Shown one piece after another: positions 24,069 to 32,500 of a DNA stretch of 39,290 nucleotides. Source of the DNA: Drouetiella hepatica Uher 2000/2452 (lineage in GTDB: Bacteria > Cyanobacteriota > Cyanobacteriia > Elainellales > Elainellaceae); NCBI GenBank assembly GCA_019359505.1, contig JAHHHD010000045.1, positions 1-39,290 of the forward strand, given 5' to 3'. The position numbers and the translations under genes are program-made. The notes beneath the pieces are model-generated. The model ran no database searches. It saw only the letters and a program-made list of their open reading frames with translations, and was not told the DNA's origin. Positions within the stretch are counted from its first letter, which is position 1, and each line of letters opens with the position of its first letter.

Positions 24069-24887
24069 ATGACGATCGCGCCTCTGACTTCCCCACCTGC
24101 TCACGCTCCTGCTCAGACTGCCGATCGCCCCAAGAAGGGCACTTGGAGGCTGGTGCTAATCGCGGCGCTGTTGATCTATATTTTTATTCCAATCGTGGGT
24201 CTGTTGCGGTTTAGCACTCGTGCCGCTAACGGCATCAGCTTTCAGTTTTATCGAGATGCCTTTGCTGACCCTTCGTTCTACAGCTTCTTGGGTAACTCGC
24301 TGTTTGCCGGACTGTGGACGATCGCCATTACCCTCACCCTTACCACCTTTACGCTGTACTGGGCATACCTGAAGGCGCGTTGGCTGCTGCCGCTGATGGA
24401 AATGCTGTCGCTACTACCGTTTGTGGTACCTGCTGTAACGCTGGGTATTGGCTTAATTCAGGTATTTACTACGCCGCCTTTGGCGCTGACGGGTACGCCA
24501 CAGCTCTTGATTGGAGCCTATGCGATCGTCACTTTACCTTTTGCCTACCGCGCCGTTGAGAATAGCCTTCAGGGAGCCAATGTCTTAACCCTGACAGAAG
24601 CCGCCGAGAGCTTAGGAGCAAGCTGGTGGAGAATCTTTATTGAGATCATTTTGCCCTGTGTCTGGTCGGGGGTGATTAGCGGTGGGCTGCTGGTATTTTC
24701 CTTTGTGTTTGGCGAGTTCACTCTGGCGCTATTTCTCGTCGGCTCTTCCTACCAAACCTTTCCTCTTTACATTCAACAGCTTTACTCCTATCAGCCTCAA
24801 TATTCGGTAGTAATGTCGTTACTTTCTTTCGTTGCGACTTGGCTGGCGGCATGGCTGCTCGTGGTTTTTACTCGCGGAAAAAATTAG
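24069..24887 (+). CDS. ABC importer permease 2
   Basis: The 272-aa membrane protein has about six helices of the PotC/CysW type. The EAA loop is TEAAESLGASWWRIFIEIILPCVWSG. Its first helix is VLIAALLIYIFIPIVGLL and the last is FVATWLAAWLLVVF. The N-terminus is Pro/Ala-rich. It pairs with permease 1 (same length class and same loop signature). The ATPase gene starts 51 bp downstream. Confidence 0.9.
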   Translation: MTIAPLTSPPAHAPAQTADRPKKGTWRLVLIAALLIYIFIPIVGLLRFSTRAANGISFQFYRDAFADPSFYSFLGNSLFAGLWTIAITLTLTTFTLYWAYLKARWLLPLMEMLSLLPFVVPAVTLGIGLIQVFTTPPLALTGTPQLLIGAYAIVTLPFAYRAVENSLQGANVLTLTEAAESLGASWWRIFIEIILPCVWSGVISGGLLVFSFVFGEFTLALFLVGSSYQTFPLYIQQLYSYQPQYSVVMSLLSFVATWLAAWLLVVFTRGKN

Positions 24888-24938
24888 TGCTTGCTGTATT
24901 TATCTCTCTTTGTTCTTTAGCTTTCACCCTTTACCGCT

Positions 24939-26072
24939 ATGTCCTATCTAGAGCTGGTTCATCTCTTCAAATCCTACGGATCTGTCATGGCGGTACAGGA
25001 TGTTAATCTTCAGATTCCTGCTGGAGAATTTATTTCGCTGCTAGGACCTTCCGGGTGCGGCAAAACAACGATTCTCCGAATGATTGCTGGATTTGAAAAA
25101 ACAACGGGCGGCTCCATTCTTCTGGAAGGACAGGACATCACCCACATCCCAGCAAACCGTCGAGATATGGGCATGGTGTTTCAGTCCTACAGCCTATTTC
25201 CCCACATGACGGCAGGGCAAAATATCGCCTTTGGGTTGCGGGTGAAGCGGTTGTCTCATGGGCAACAGCGGATTCGTGTCCATGAAATGCTGGAGCTGGT
25301 GGGACTTTCGGGGATGGGCGATCGCTATCCCCATCAGATGTCGGGTGGACAGCAGCAGCGGGTTGCCTTGGCGCGCGCCTTAGCCATTTCGCCTCGGCTG
25401 CTGCTGCTGGATGAGCCGCTCTCTGCTCTGGATGCCAAGGTACGCTTACAGTTGAGAAATGAAATTCGCCGGATTCAGCAGCAGTTGGATATCACCACGC
25501 TGTTTGTGACGCACGATCAGGAAGAGGCACTGTCCATTTCCGATCGCGTCGTTGTCATGTCCCAAGGACGTATCGATCAGGCGGGCACTCCTGAAGAAAT
25601 CTATCTCACCCCAAGCACTGCCTTTACTGCCTCCTTTATTGGTGCGATGAATCAGATTCCGGGAGTTTGGGAAGGGGAACAGGTGCGAGTTTCAGCCCAC
25701 CCTAATACGCAAATCCCCGATGAGTTTTTGCGAACTCAAACGATGGAGATATCTAACGGCACAAATGTTTTGGTGCTGGTGCGTCCTGAAAGCATCACGG
25801 TTCTTAGGCCAGAGGATTCAATACCCGCAGATTACAACCTGCTAAGCGGGTTGGTGACGAGCCGGATTTTCCTAGGTTCGGTAGTGCGGCTGTCGGTGCT
25901 GGTGGGGGAGTTTTATCTCAACGTCGATGTGCCTACGGCTCAGGCAGAGCAATTTACCTCAGGTCAGGTGGTGCAGTTAGGATTTCCTGCCGACCAGTGT
26001 CGCGTATTGGCGATCGCCCCTGCCGCTCCGCAATCTGCGCTACCCCACAAACAGGTGCGATCGGTAGTCTAG
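24939..26072 (+). CDS. ABC importer ATPase (PotA/FbpC type)
   Basis: The 377-aa protein couples ATP hydrolysis to import by the two permeases above. Walker A GPSGCGKTT is at residues 36-44, the Q-loop at FQSYSLFPHM, signature MSGGQQQR at 134-141, Walker B LLLLDEPLSALD at 154-165 and the switch His192 in VTHDQEEA. Residues about 240-360 form a TOBE-type regulatory domain (VLVRPESI, VTSRIFLGSVVRL), as in the spermidine/putrescine and iron importers. The four-gene set (binding protein, two permeases, ATPase) is complete, and the operon ends before a cluster of hairpins. Confidence 0.92.
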   Translation: MSYLELVHLFKSYGSVMAVQDVNLQIPAGEFISLLGPSGCGKTTILRMIAGFEKTTGGSILLEGQDITHIPANRRDMGMVFQSYSLFPHMTAGQNIAFGLRVKRLSHGQQRIRVHEMLELVGLSGMGDRYPHQMSGGQQQRVALARALAISPRLLLLDEPLSALDAKVRLQLRNEIRRIQQQLDITTLFVTHDQEEALSISDRVVVMSQGRIDQAGTPEEIYLTPSTAFTASFIGAMNQIPGVWEGEQVRVSAHPNTQIPDEFLRTQTMEISNGTNVLVLVRPESITVLRPEDSIPADYNLLSGLVTSRIFLGSVVRLSVLVGEFYLNVDVPTAQAEQFTSGQVVQLGFPADQCRVLAIAPAAPQSALPHKQVRSVV

Positions 26073-26113
26073 AGTTTCTAAGGTGATAGGTATAGCCATA
26101 ATCATCGGGCTTA

Positions 26114-26156
26114 GGACGTTTTTGAGGGCGCGCTCCGCGCGCCCTCAAAAACGTCC
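26114..26156. repeat. Perfect 20-bp hairpin
   Basis: Arms 26114-26133 and 26137-26156 are exact complements, with loop TCC (GGA on the reverse strand) and apex GCGCGC-TCC-GCGCGC. The sequence GGTATAGCC...TTAGGAC to its left resembles the companion module at 5126 only weakly. Confidence 0.85.
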
Positions 26157-26208
26157 CCGTTCTAACTGCTGTGAATACAGCCATAGCATTACGTAATTGA
26201 GTTAGGAT

Positions 26209-26257
26209 GAGTTATTTTTTGAGAGCCGCGCTCCGCGCGGCTCTCAAAAAATAACTC
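26209..26257. repeat. Perfect 23-bp hairpin
   Basis: Arms 26209-26231 and 26235-26257 are exact complements with loop TCC. The inner GCGCTCCGCGC is shared with the neighbouring hairpin at 26114, while the outer arms (GAGTTATTTTTTGAGAG) are wholly different. Confidence 0.85.
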
Positions 26258-26276
26258 GTTGGATCTAAGCGCGTAG

Positions 26277-26318
26277 CGCAAAATATAGCAACCGCCTTGG
26301 CAGTTGCTATATTTTGCG
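26277..26318. repeat. 20-bp hairpin related to the GGCAACCGCC module
   Basis: CGCAAAATATAGCAACCGCC pairs with its complement at 26299-26318 (one mismatch, loop TT). The inner AGCAACCGCCTTGG resembles the companion module of the composite elements, here with extended AT-rich arms. Confidence 0.75.
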
Positions 26319-26419
26319 AACTCTAACGATCGCTCTCCAGTCTTCAATGTTTCAGATAAAATGAACCACGGCTAGACCGATTTCAGCGCCTAGTTCCTGG
26401 ATGCAGTGTCTCTAAAAAT

Positions 26420-27169
26420 ATGTCTCAAAGTACCACTGAGCGATCGCCCCGCCTTTCTCAATCCAGCCCGTCCGAGCAAAACTCGGCTATTCCACAGGCA
26501 GACGTAATGGTTAGCCTAAAGCAGGTGACAAAGGTTTACACGAACGGCTGTCAAGCTCTGGCAGATGTAGACTTGAATATTCGCAAAGGAGAATTTTTGT
26601 TTATCACTGGGCCTTCTGGCTCTGGTAAATCGACTTTGCTAAAGCTGCTGTATGGCGAAGAACAGCCGACTCAAGGGACGATCGCGGTGAATGGCGATCT
26701 TGTATCCAGTTTACGCGGCAATCAGCTCTCGATGCTGCGTAGACAAATCGGCATTGTGTTTCAAGACTATAAGCTAATTCCCCGGCGTACCGTAGCCGAG
26801 AACGTGGCGTTTGTGCTGTGGGCGCAGGGTTTTACCCGCAAAGAAGTGCATCGTCGTCTGCTCCCGGCATTGAAAATGGTGGGATTGCAGCACAAAGCAG
26901 ACTGTTTCCCCGATCAGCTTTCGGGTGGCGAACAGCAGCGCGTCAGCATTGCTCGTGCCGTAGTTAACACGCCACCGTTGCTATTGGCAGATGAACCGAC
27001 CGGAAATCTTGACCCCGATAACTCCTGGCAGGTGATTAAAATCCTCAGAAAGCTAAACGCGATCGGCATTACGGTTGTGGTGACGACCCATGATGAACAG
27101 TTGGTCAGACTGTCCAACCATCCGGTGGTGCAAGTGCGAAACGGGCGGCTCTATCGCGTTCAGGCTTAG
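26420..27169 (+). CDS. ftsE: FtsE, cell-division ABC-type ATPase
   Basis: FtsE partners with the membrane protein FtsX to regulate peptidoglycan hydrolases at division. The 249-aa product has a non-conserved Ser/Gln-rich N-terminal tail of about 28 residues. The core begins VSLKQVTKVYTNGCQALADV. Walker A GPSGSGKS is at 64-71, followed by LLYGEEQPTQGTI, FQDYKLIPRRTVAENVAF (diagnostic for FtsE), signature LSGGEQQR and LLADEPTGNLDPDNSW. LolD/MacB-type ATPases are the closest alternatives, but the FQDYKLI block favours FtsE. No ftsX lies next to it; the next gene is on the other strand, 12 bp after the stop. Confidence 0.87.
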   Translation: MSQSTTERSPRLSQSSPSEQNSAIPQADVMVSLKQVTKVYTNGCQALADVDLNIRKGEFLFITGPSGSGKSTLLKLLYGEEQPTQGTIAVNGDLVSSLRGNQLSMLRRQIGIVFQDYKLIPRRTVAENVAFVLWAQGFTRKEVHRRLLPALKMVGLQHKADCFPDQLSGGEQQRVSIARAVVNTPPLLLADEPTGNLDPDNSWQVIKILRKLNAIGITVVVTTHDEQLVRLSNHPVVQVRNGRLYRVQA

Positions 27170-27181
27170 GCAATCTGCAAT

Positions 27182-27595
27182 CTATTTGCGCTGTGCCAGC
27201 CGATCGCGAATGTCAGCTAGGCGATCGCGGCTGCCTATGGGCGATCGCGGCTGCGGCAGTTCGGTGTCGGGCCAGAGAGGCAGGTCGGCACAGGGGCACT
27301 CTAGAGGCTGCACCCCAACCGACAGAATAGGAACAGGCATTTCGCACCGGGCGCAAGGGTTGATTTCCCAAGTGGGCTGCAATAGCTCACTCAAAGTCTG
27401 GTTCGTGCCCTCCAGGTAGCATTTCTCCAGATTGGATTGCAGTATTTGCGCCCAGCATTGTTCAAACTCAGGGCTGTAGCGATCGCCCTGAAGTACTGAC
27501 TTAGGCAAAAGCTCCTCAGCAGTGCCAATCTTCACTTTTCTACCCAATTGAAACCAGTGGGCAAGGTAGCGTTTGACTTGTTCAAAAGATGCCAT
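27182..27595 (-). CDS. Conserved cysteine-motif protein, 137 aa
   Basis: No named domain is recognised. The N-terminal half is helical (ASFEQVKRYLAHWFQLGRKV, then FEQCWAQILQSNLEKCYLEGT). The second half has INPCARCEMPVP followed by LECPCADLP, a Cys-x-x-Cys then Cys-x-Cys pattern that could hold a zinc ion or an iron-sulfur cluster. The C-terminal tail contains Arg/Asp repeats (SRDRLADIRDRLAQ). The DNA under that tail has HIP1-type GCGATCGC copies (27202-27252), so the tail probably grew by duplication of that octamer. It is convergent with ftsE and lies downstream of cobU on the same strand. Confidence 0.72.
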   Translation of the reverse strand: MASFEQVKRYLAHWFQLGRKVKIGTAEELLPKSVLQGDRYSPEFEQCWAQILQSNLEKCYLEGTNQTLSELLQPTWEINPCARCEMPVPILSVGVQPLECPCADLPLWPDTELPQPRSPIGSRDRLADIRDRLAQRK

Positions 27596-27710
27596 AAGCG
27601 CAAGAGGGCGTAAATTGAGGACAAATATTGCTTAGCCCTATCTATAACTTACCCGTTTTGCCCAGTTGAAATCTATAGCTAAAGTTAAGTAATTGCCTGG
27701 GGTTTCGAAA

Positions 27711-27734
27711 TTTAGATTGAATCCAAAATCTAAA
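27711..27734 (-). terminator. Weak hairpin overlapping the cobU stop
   Basis: TTTAGATT (27711-27718) pairs with AATCTAAA (27727-27734) around 8 bases. On the cobU strand it is followed by TTTCGAAACC, so any terminator function would be weak. Confidence 0.3.
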
Positions 27735-28296
27735 ACTTTAGCTCTGGTAGCGGTGTACCCAACTGGCTCAAGTTCAGCGCATATCCTCCTGTCACCAGAT
27801 AAACCGGATTGGCAATCGCCCCAATTTGCCGGATCAGCTTGCCCAAGCGATCGCGGAACAGCCGACCGATTGGGTATGCAGGAACGATTCCCCAACCCGT
27901 TTCTTCAGCCACGAAGATGACCTGAGCCTGAACTTGAGACAGGCTAAGCAAAAGCTCTTGAACCGTCTGCTGCCAATCCGATTCGCTTTGGTCTAGCAAG
28001 TTTGCCAGCCAGGTGCCCAAAGAATCCACTAACAAACATTCTGAAGGAGTTGCCGCTTGAAGCGTTGTGGTGAGGGCGATCGGCACGGTTAAAGTCTGCC
28101 AGGTTGCCGGACGACGCTGTTGATGCAAGAGAATTCGACTTTGCCATTCCAAATCTTGCGGATCGGTTTGCGCCGTTGCTACGTAAACCACCGACTTGCC
28201 CGATTGAACGGCTAGAGCTTCTGCCCACTCGCTTTTTCCAGAACGGGCGGCTCCCGTGACTAGAATAACTTGGGCGATCGGAGAGGGGAGAATCAT
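27730..28296 (-). CDS. cobU: Adenosylcobinamide kinase / adenosylcobinamide-phosphate guanylyltransferase
   Basis: CobU phosphorylates adenosylcobinamide and transfers GMP to it, in the assembly of the lower part of cobalamin or pseudocobalamin. The P-loop GAARSGKS is at residues 15-22, followed by SEWAEAL and VVYVATAQTDPQD. The conserved His is at about 58 (ILLHQQRRPATWQT), and LLVDSLGTWLANLL is the Walker B-like stretch. The end IFVAEETGWGIVPAYPIGRLFRDRLG is diagnostic for the family. The 188-aa length is normal. I looked for a cobalamin riboswitch in the 237 bp upstream and saw none; that region holds a 22-bp hairpin. Confidence 0.94.
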   Translation of the reverse strand: MILPSPIAQVILVTGAARSGKSEWAEALAVQSGKSVVYVATAQTDPQDLEWQSRILLHQQRRPATWQTLTVPIALTTTLQAATPSECLLVDSLGTWLANLLDQSESDWQQTVQELLLSLSQVQAQVIFVAEETGWGIVPAYPIGRLFRDRLGKLIRQIGAIANPVYLVTGGYALNLSQLGTPLPELKF

Positions 28297-28355
28297 AGCC
28301 TTCAGCTTTTTGCATGACTTATTAGCTTAAAACATAATCTGGCAGTGGTATTGGG

Positions 28356-28404
28356 GTAATGATTTTATGTTGTGGGGAGAAGCCCCACAACATAAAATCA
28401 TTAC
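28356..28404. repeat. Perfect 22-bp hairpin in a divergent spacer
   Basis: Arms 28356-28377 and 28383-28404 are exact complements with loop AGAAG. It lies between the divergent cobU and the 259-aa gene. The outer arm is AT-rich (GTAATGATTTTATG) and the inner arm is TTGTGGGG. Confidence 0.85.
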
Positions 28405-28533
28405 CTTTTGAGGACTACCTGTAATCTTACAGAAGAGAAGTCGTTAGAATAGGACGTAGAGAGTGCCTTTGCCAACCGTTTTGAAGTCTTGAGCCTTGAA
28501 GTTTTGATGCCTGTTGAGGGATAGGGGCGAACG

Positions 28534-29313
28534 ATGAAACCTGAACTAAAACGAATTGAGGCAACGCTAGGTCGACTCAACCTCAGTGAGGGTTTTCACC
28601 CAATTGCCCATGAGCCTCAGCTTTTTCATCCGCAGTCTATTCATTCGCAAACTGGCGATAGTCAGCTTGCCTATGTTCAATCTCATGAAATATTAGACTA
28701 TCCATCTCGACCCGCTTCAGCACAGCCCGTTTCAAGTCAAATTCCAGTTCAGGCTTTTCCAGTACAGGGCAACCCCAAAACGCTCTCTTTGCCGCGCTCG
28801 AAGCCACCCACCCTCAGCAGTCATCGCCATGCCGCCAATCCTAGTCTGGCAGCGAACTTGCTCAAAGAAATTGAGGCAAAAGTCACGGGCTGGCAGCAGG
28901 ATTTAGAGCAAATTATTCAGCAAATTCGATCGCTCTACGAAGAAGGCCCGATCGTCGAGGGTTGGCTAGAGTCTTATTCTCCTGGCACGCCGCAAATTGT
29001 GCAGCCGGATAGAGGAGCGACCCTGCGTCATGCTGAGGTTGATCAGCTCATGGACTACATCGAAGAAATTTGCAGTGCGAAACCTGCGCCCCAGGAGGAA
29101 GCGATTGGCACCCGCTATCGGCTCTGTGGCTTAGATGCAGAGGGTCAGCTTTGGTCACGCTCTTGTCCGGCACAGCAGGTTCCTTACGTAAGTTTGGCGA
29201 TCGCCCGCTACCAAAAACTGCGCATTTTGCTCGACAAAAAGCAGGTCTTAGAGAACCGCCTCCAGCAGTTGGTTCAAACCCTGACTTTACTCCACAGCCA
29301 GCTAGAAGAGTAG
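28534..29313 (+). CDS. Conserved coiled-coil protein of unknown function, 259 aa
   Basis: No known domain is recognised. AGGGG precedes the ATG. Residues 1-105 are low-complexity, rich in His, Gln, Ser and Pro. The conserved-looking part begins near 105 (ANLLKEIEAKVTGWQQDLEQ) and contains a coiled coil, a short acidic linker, GWLESYSP, a segment TRYRLCGLDAEGQLWSRSCP, and a second helix SLAIARYQKLRILLDKKQVL ending in a Leu-rich heptad pattern. It has no signal peptide or membrane helix. It lies upstream of uvrA on the same strand with a 233-bp gap that carries the uvrA SOS-box-like site, so the two are probably not one operon. Confidence 0.72.
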   Translation: MKPELKRIEATLGRLNLSEGFHPIAHEPQLFHPQSIHSQTGDSQLAYVQSHEILDYPSRPASAQPVSSQIPVQAFPVQGNPKTLSLPRSKPPTLSSHRHAANPSLAANLLKEIEAKVTGWQQDLEQIIQQIRSLYEEGPIVEGWLESYSPGTPQIVQPDRGATLRHAEVDQLMDYIEEICSAKPAPQEEAIGTRYRLCGLDAEGQLWSRSCPAQQVPYVSLAIARYQKLRILLDKKQVLENRLQQLVQTLTLLHSQLEE

Positions 29314-29369
29314 CCGCACCTTCCTTTAGCTCTAAAATTAGCCTTTGGCTTTAAATTCAGCCCTGCTCC

Positions 29370-29387
29370 TTAGGACTGATGTACTAA
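29370..29387. promoter_or_regulatory. Cyanobacterial LexA (SOS) box-like site upstream of uvrA
   Basis: TTAGGACTGATGTACTAA is a near-perfect palindrome (one mismatch per half-site pair). Its core AGGACTGATGTACT (29372-29385) matches the cyanobacterial LexA consensus RGTACNNNDGTWCB at every fixed position but one. It lies 159 bp before the uvrA ATG and about 40 bp upstream of a possible -10 (GATAAT, 29429-29434). Because uvrA is a DNA-damage gene, this is functionally plausible. Confidence 0.6.
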
Positions 29388-29546
29388 CTTGCGCGATCGC
29401 GGTATCATTGATTGCGAAATGACTGTGTGATAATTGCGGAATTCGCTAGACGTCTTGAACCGTGTCAACCAGATTTCAGATGAGTTGACGATAGAATTGT
29501 TAAGAACCATTTTTTGTAGCTCGTAGCAGCCCCCTATTGCCCCGCC

Positions 29547-32500
29547 ATGCCCAAGCGCACCGAGCCAAAGCGTAATACCTCTTCTAAAAAAGCTGAGGTC
29601 TTAAATCTAAGCCCCGATTTAGAGCAGACCTTGAACCCAGAGGTCGCTAGTGCTGAAACTCTTAACGGCAATGGTAGGGCTGCCCAATCGCGCGCTAAGC
29701 CTCAATCAAAGTCTTCTCCCAACACGATTCGTATCCGGGGAGCGCGTCAGCACAACCTGAAAAATATTGACCTAGAGCTACCCCGCGATCGCCTTATTGT
29801 ATTTACGGGAGTCTCCGGTTCAGGCAAATCCTCTCTAGCATTTGACACGATTTTTGCCGAAGGACAGCGGCGCTATGTCGAATCCCTCAGCGCCTATGCG
29901 CGGCAGTTTTTGGGGCAGGTGGACAAACCGGACGTTGACGCGATCGAGGGGTTAAGCCCAGCTATCTCTATCGATCAAAAATCGACATCCCACAACCCGC
30001 GATCGACGGTGGGTACGGTGACAGAAATCTATGACTACCTGCGGCTGCTCTACGGACGTGCTGGAGAACCGCACTGCCCCCATTGCGATCGCTCGATTGT
30101 GCCTCAGGCGCTCGATCAGATGGTCGATCAAATTATGGCGTTGGGCGATCGCACTAAGTTTCAGATTTTGGCTCCAGTCGTGCGAGGCAAGAAGGGCACC
30201 CACAAGAAAATGTTGTCTAGTCTCGCCTCTGAGGGGTTTGTGCGGGTGCGGGTAGATGGCGAAGTGCGGGAACTATCTGACTCAATCGAGCTGGAGAAAA
30301 ATCAGAGCCACAATATTGAAATTGTGGTCGATCGCCTGATCCGCAAAGATGGTATCCAGGAGCGGCTGGTGGATTCGCTCTCGACCTGCCTCAAGCGATC
30401 GGAAGGTATCGCCGTCATTGAGGTGACTCCGACCGAAGCAAGCGATAACGTCGTCCAGTTTCCTTCCCCCAATCCAGACGTGCAGCTTGCAGTCCTGTCT
30501 ACGATCGCTGCCGAACCTGCCGGACGCTACGGTCAGCCGCCTAACCCTGCTCCAGATTCGCCCAGCGATCAGCCTAAAACTTACGACCTGGTATTCTCAG
30601 AAAACTTTGCCTGTCCAGAACATGGAGCCGTGATGGAAGAGCTTTCTCCCCGGCTATTTTCCTTCAACTCGCCCTATGGTGCCTGTCCGGATTGCCATGG
30701 ATTGGGCAGCCTACGGCGGTTCTCGGCAGAGCTGGTGGTGCCCGATCCAAGTTTGCCTGTGTATGCGGCGATCGCCCCTTGGTCAGACAAGGACAATACC
30801 TACTATTTCTCGCTGCTTTATAGCGTCGGGCAGGCGTTTGGCTTTGAAATTCAGACTCCCTGGGACAAGCTGACTCCCGATCAGCAGCAGGTGGTTTTGC
30901 ATGGCTCTGATGAGAAAATCTATATTGAGTCGGACTCTCGCTACCGAGATAACAAGGGCTACCATCGCGCTTATGAGGGAGCGTTGCCCATGCTAGAGCG
31001 GCAGTACAAGGAAACCACGTCAGACCTGTACAAGCAAAAGCTGGAGCAGTATTTGATCGATCAGCCTTGCGAAGTTTGCGGAGGCGATCGCCTCAAGCCA
31101 GAGTCCCTAGCGGTGCGCATGGGGCAATATCGAATCAAGGATTTTACCAGCGCCTCAATCCGGGACTGCTTGGAGCGGGTAAATAATTTGCAGCTTTCCT
31201 CTCGCCAAGCCCAAATTGGTGAACTGGTGCTGAAGGAAATTCGGGCGCGGCTTCAGTTTTTACTGGACGTGGGGCTGGATTACCTGACGCTCGATCGCAC
31301 CGCTATGACTCTCTCTGGTGGCGAGGCTCAGCGCATTCGGCTGGCGACCCAAATTGGCGCAGGTCTGACGGGCGTGTTGTACGTCTTAGATGAACCCAGC
31401 ATTGGACTACACCAGCGAGACAACGATCGCCTGTTAAACACGCTGAACAAGCTGCGGGATTTGGGCAATACGCTGATTGTGGTGGAACATGACGAGGATA
31501 CGATCCGAGCCGCTGACTACCTGGTGGACATCGGGCCTGGAGCCGGAGTTCACGGCGGCGAAATTGTCTCTCAAGGCAGCCTAGAAGATTTGCTGAAGTG
31601 CGAGCGGTCTTTAACGGGTGCCTACCTCTCAGGACGGCGCGTGATTGATACTCCGGCTCAGCGACGGGAGGGAAATGGGCGATCGCTGCATATGCATGAT
31701 GCCCATCGCAACAATCTTCACCACCTGGATGTTGAAATTCCTCTGGGTAAGCTGGTTTCTGTCACGGGGGTTTCTGGTTCTGGCAAGTCTACGCTGGTGA
31801 ACGAGCTGCTGTTTCCGGCACTTCAGCACCATTTTGGGCACAAGATTCCCTATCCCAAAGACATGGGCGACCTGAGCGGACTCAATGCACTGGACAAGGT
31901 GATTGTGATTGACCAATCGCCGATCGGTCGGACACCGCGATCGAATCCCGCCACCTATACCGGAGTGTTTGACATTATCCGTGACCTGTTTTCTGAAACG
32001 ATCGAAGCCAAAGCCAGGGGCTATAAGCCAGGACAGTTCTCGTTTAACGTCAAGGGCGGGCGCTGTGAAGCTTGCGGTGGTCAGGGCGTGAACGTGATTG
32101 AAATGAACTTCCTGCCGGATGTCTATGTTCAGTGCGAGGTCTGCAAAGGCGCGCGCTACAACCGGGAAACCTTGCAGGTGAAGTACAAGAGCAAATCCAT
32201 TTCTGACGTTCTGAACATGACGGCAGAGGAAGCGCTGGACTTCTTTCAGAATATCCCCAAAGCCTCGGCAAGGCTGCAAACCATGGTGGATGTGGGTTTG
32301 GGCTACGTGCGGCTAGGACAAACGGCTCCAACCCTTTCGGGCGGAGAGGCTCAGCGCCTGAAGCTAGCAACGGAACTCTCACGCCGCGCCACAGGCAAAA
32401 CGCTGTATCTGATTGACGAGCCAACCACTGGACTCTCGTTCTACGATGTTCACAAGCTGCTGGACGTACTGCAACGTCTGGCAAACATGGGTAACTCGAT

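Larger units (their letters stand above)
26073..26419. other. 347-bp spacer packed with three hairpins
   Basis: This spacer between the importer ATPase and ftsE has three long palindromes within 205 bp (26114-26156, 26209-26257, 26277-26318), listed separately, and no gene. A TAAAAT at about 26356-26361 lies 59 bp before ftsE and could be its -10 element. Confidence 0.6.

Noticed and set aside
28297-28533. Cobalamin riboswitch upstream of cobU
   Set aside because: No B12-box-like sequence was seen; only a hairpin of the spacer family is present.
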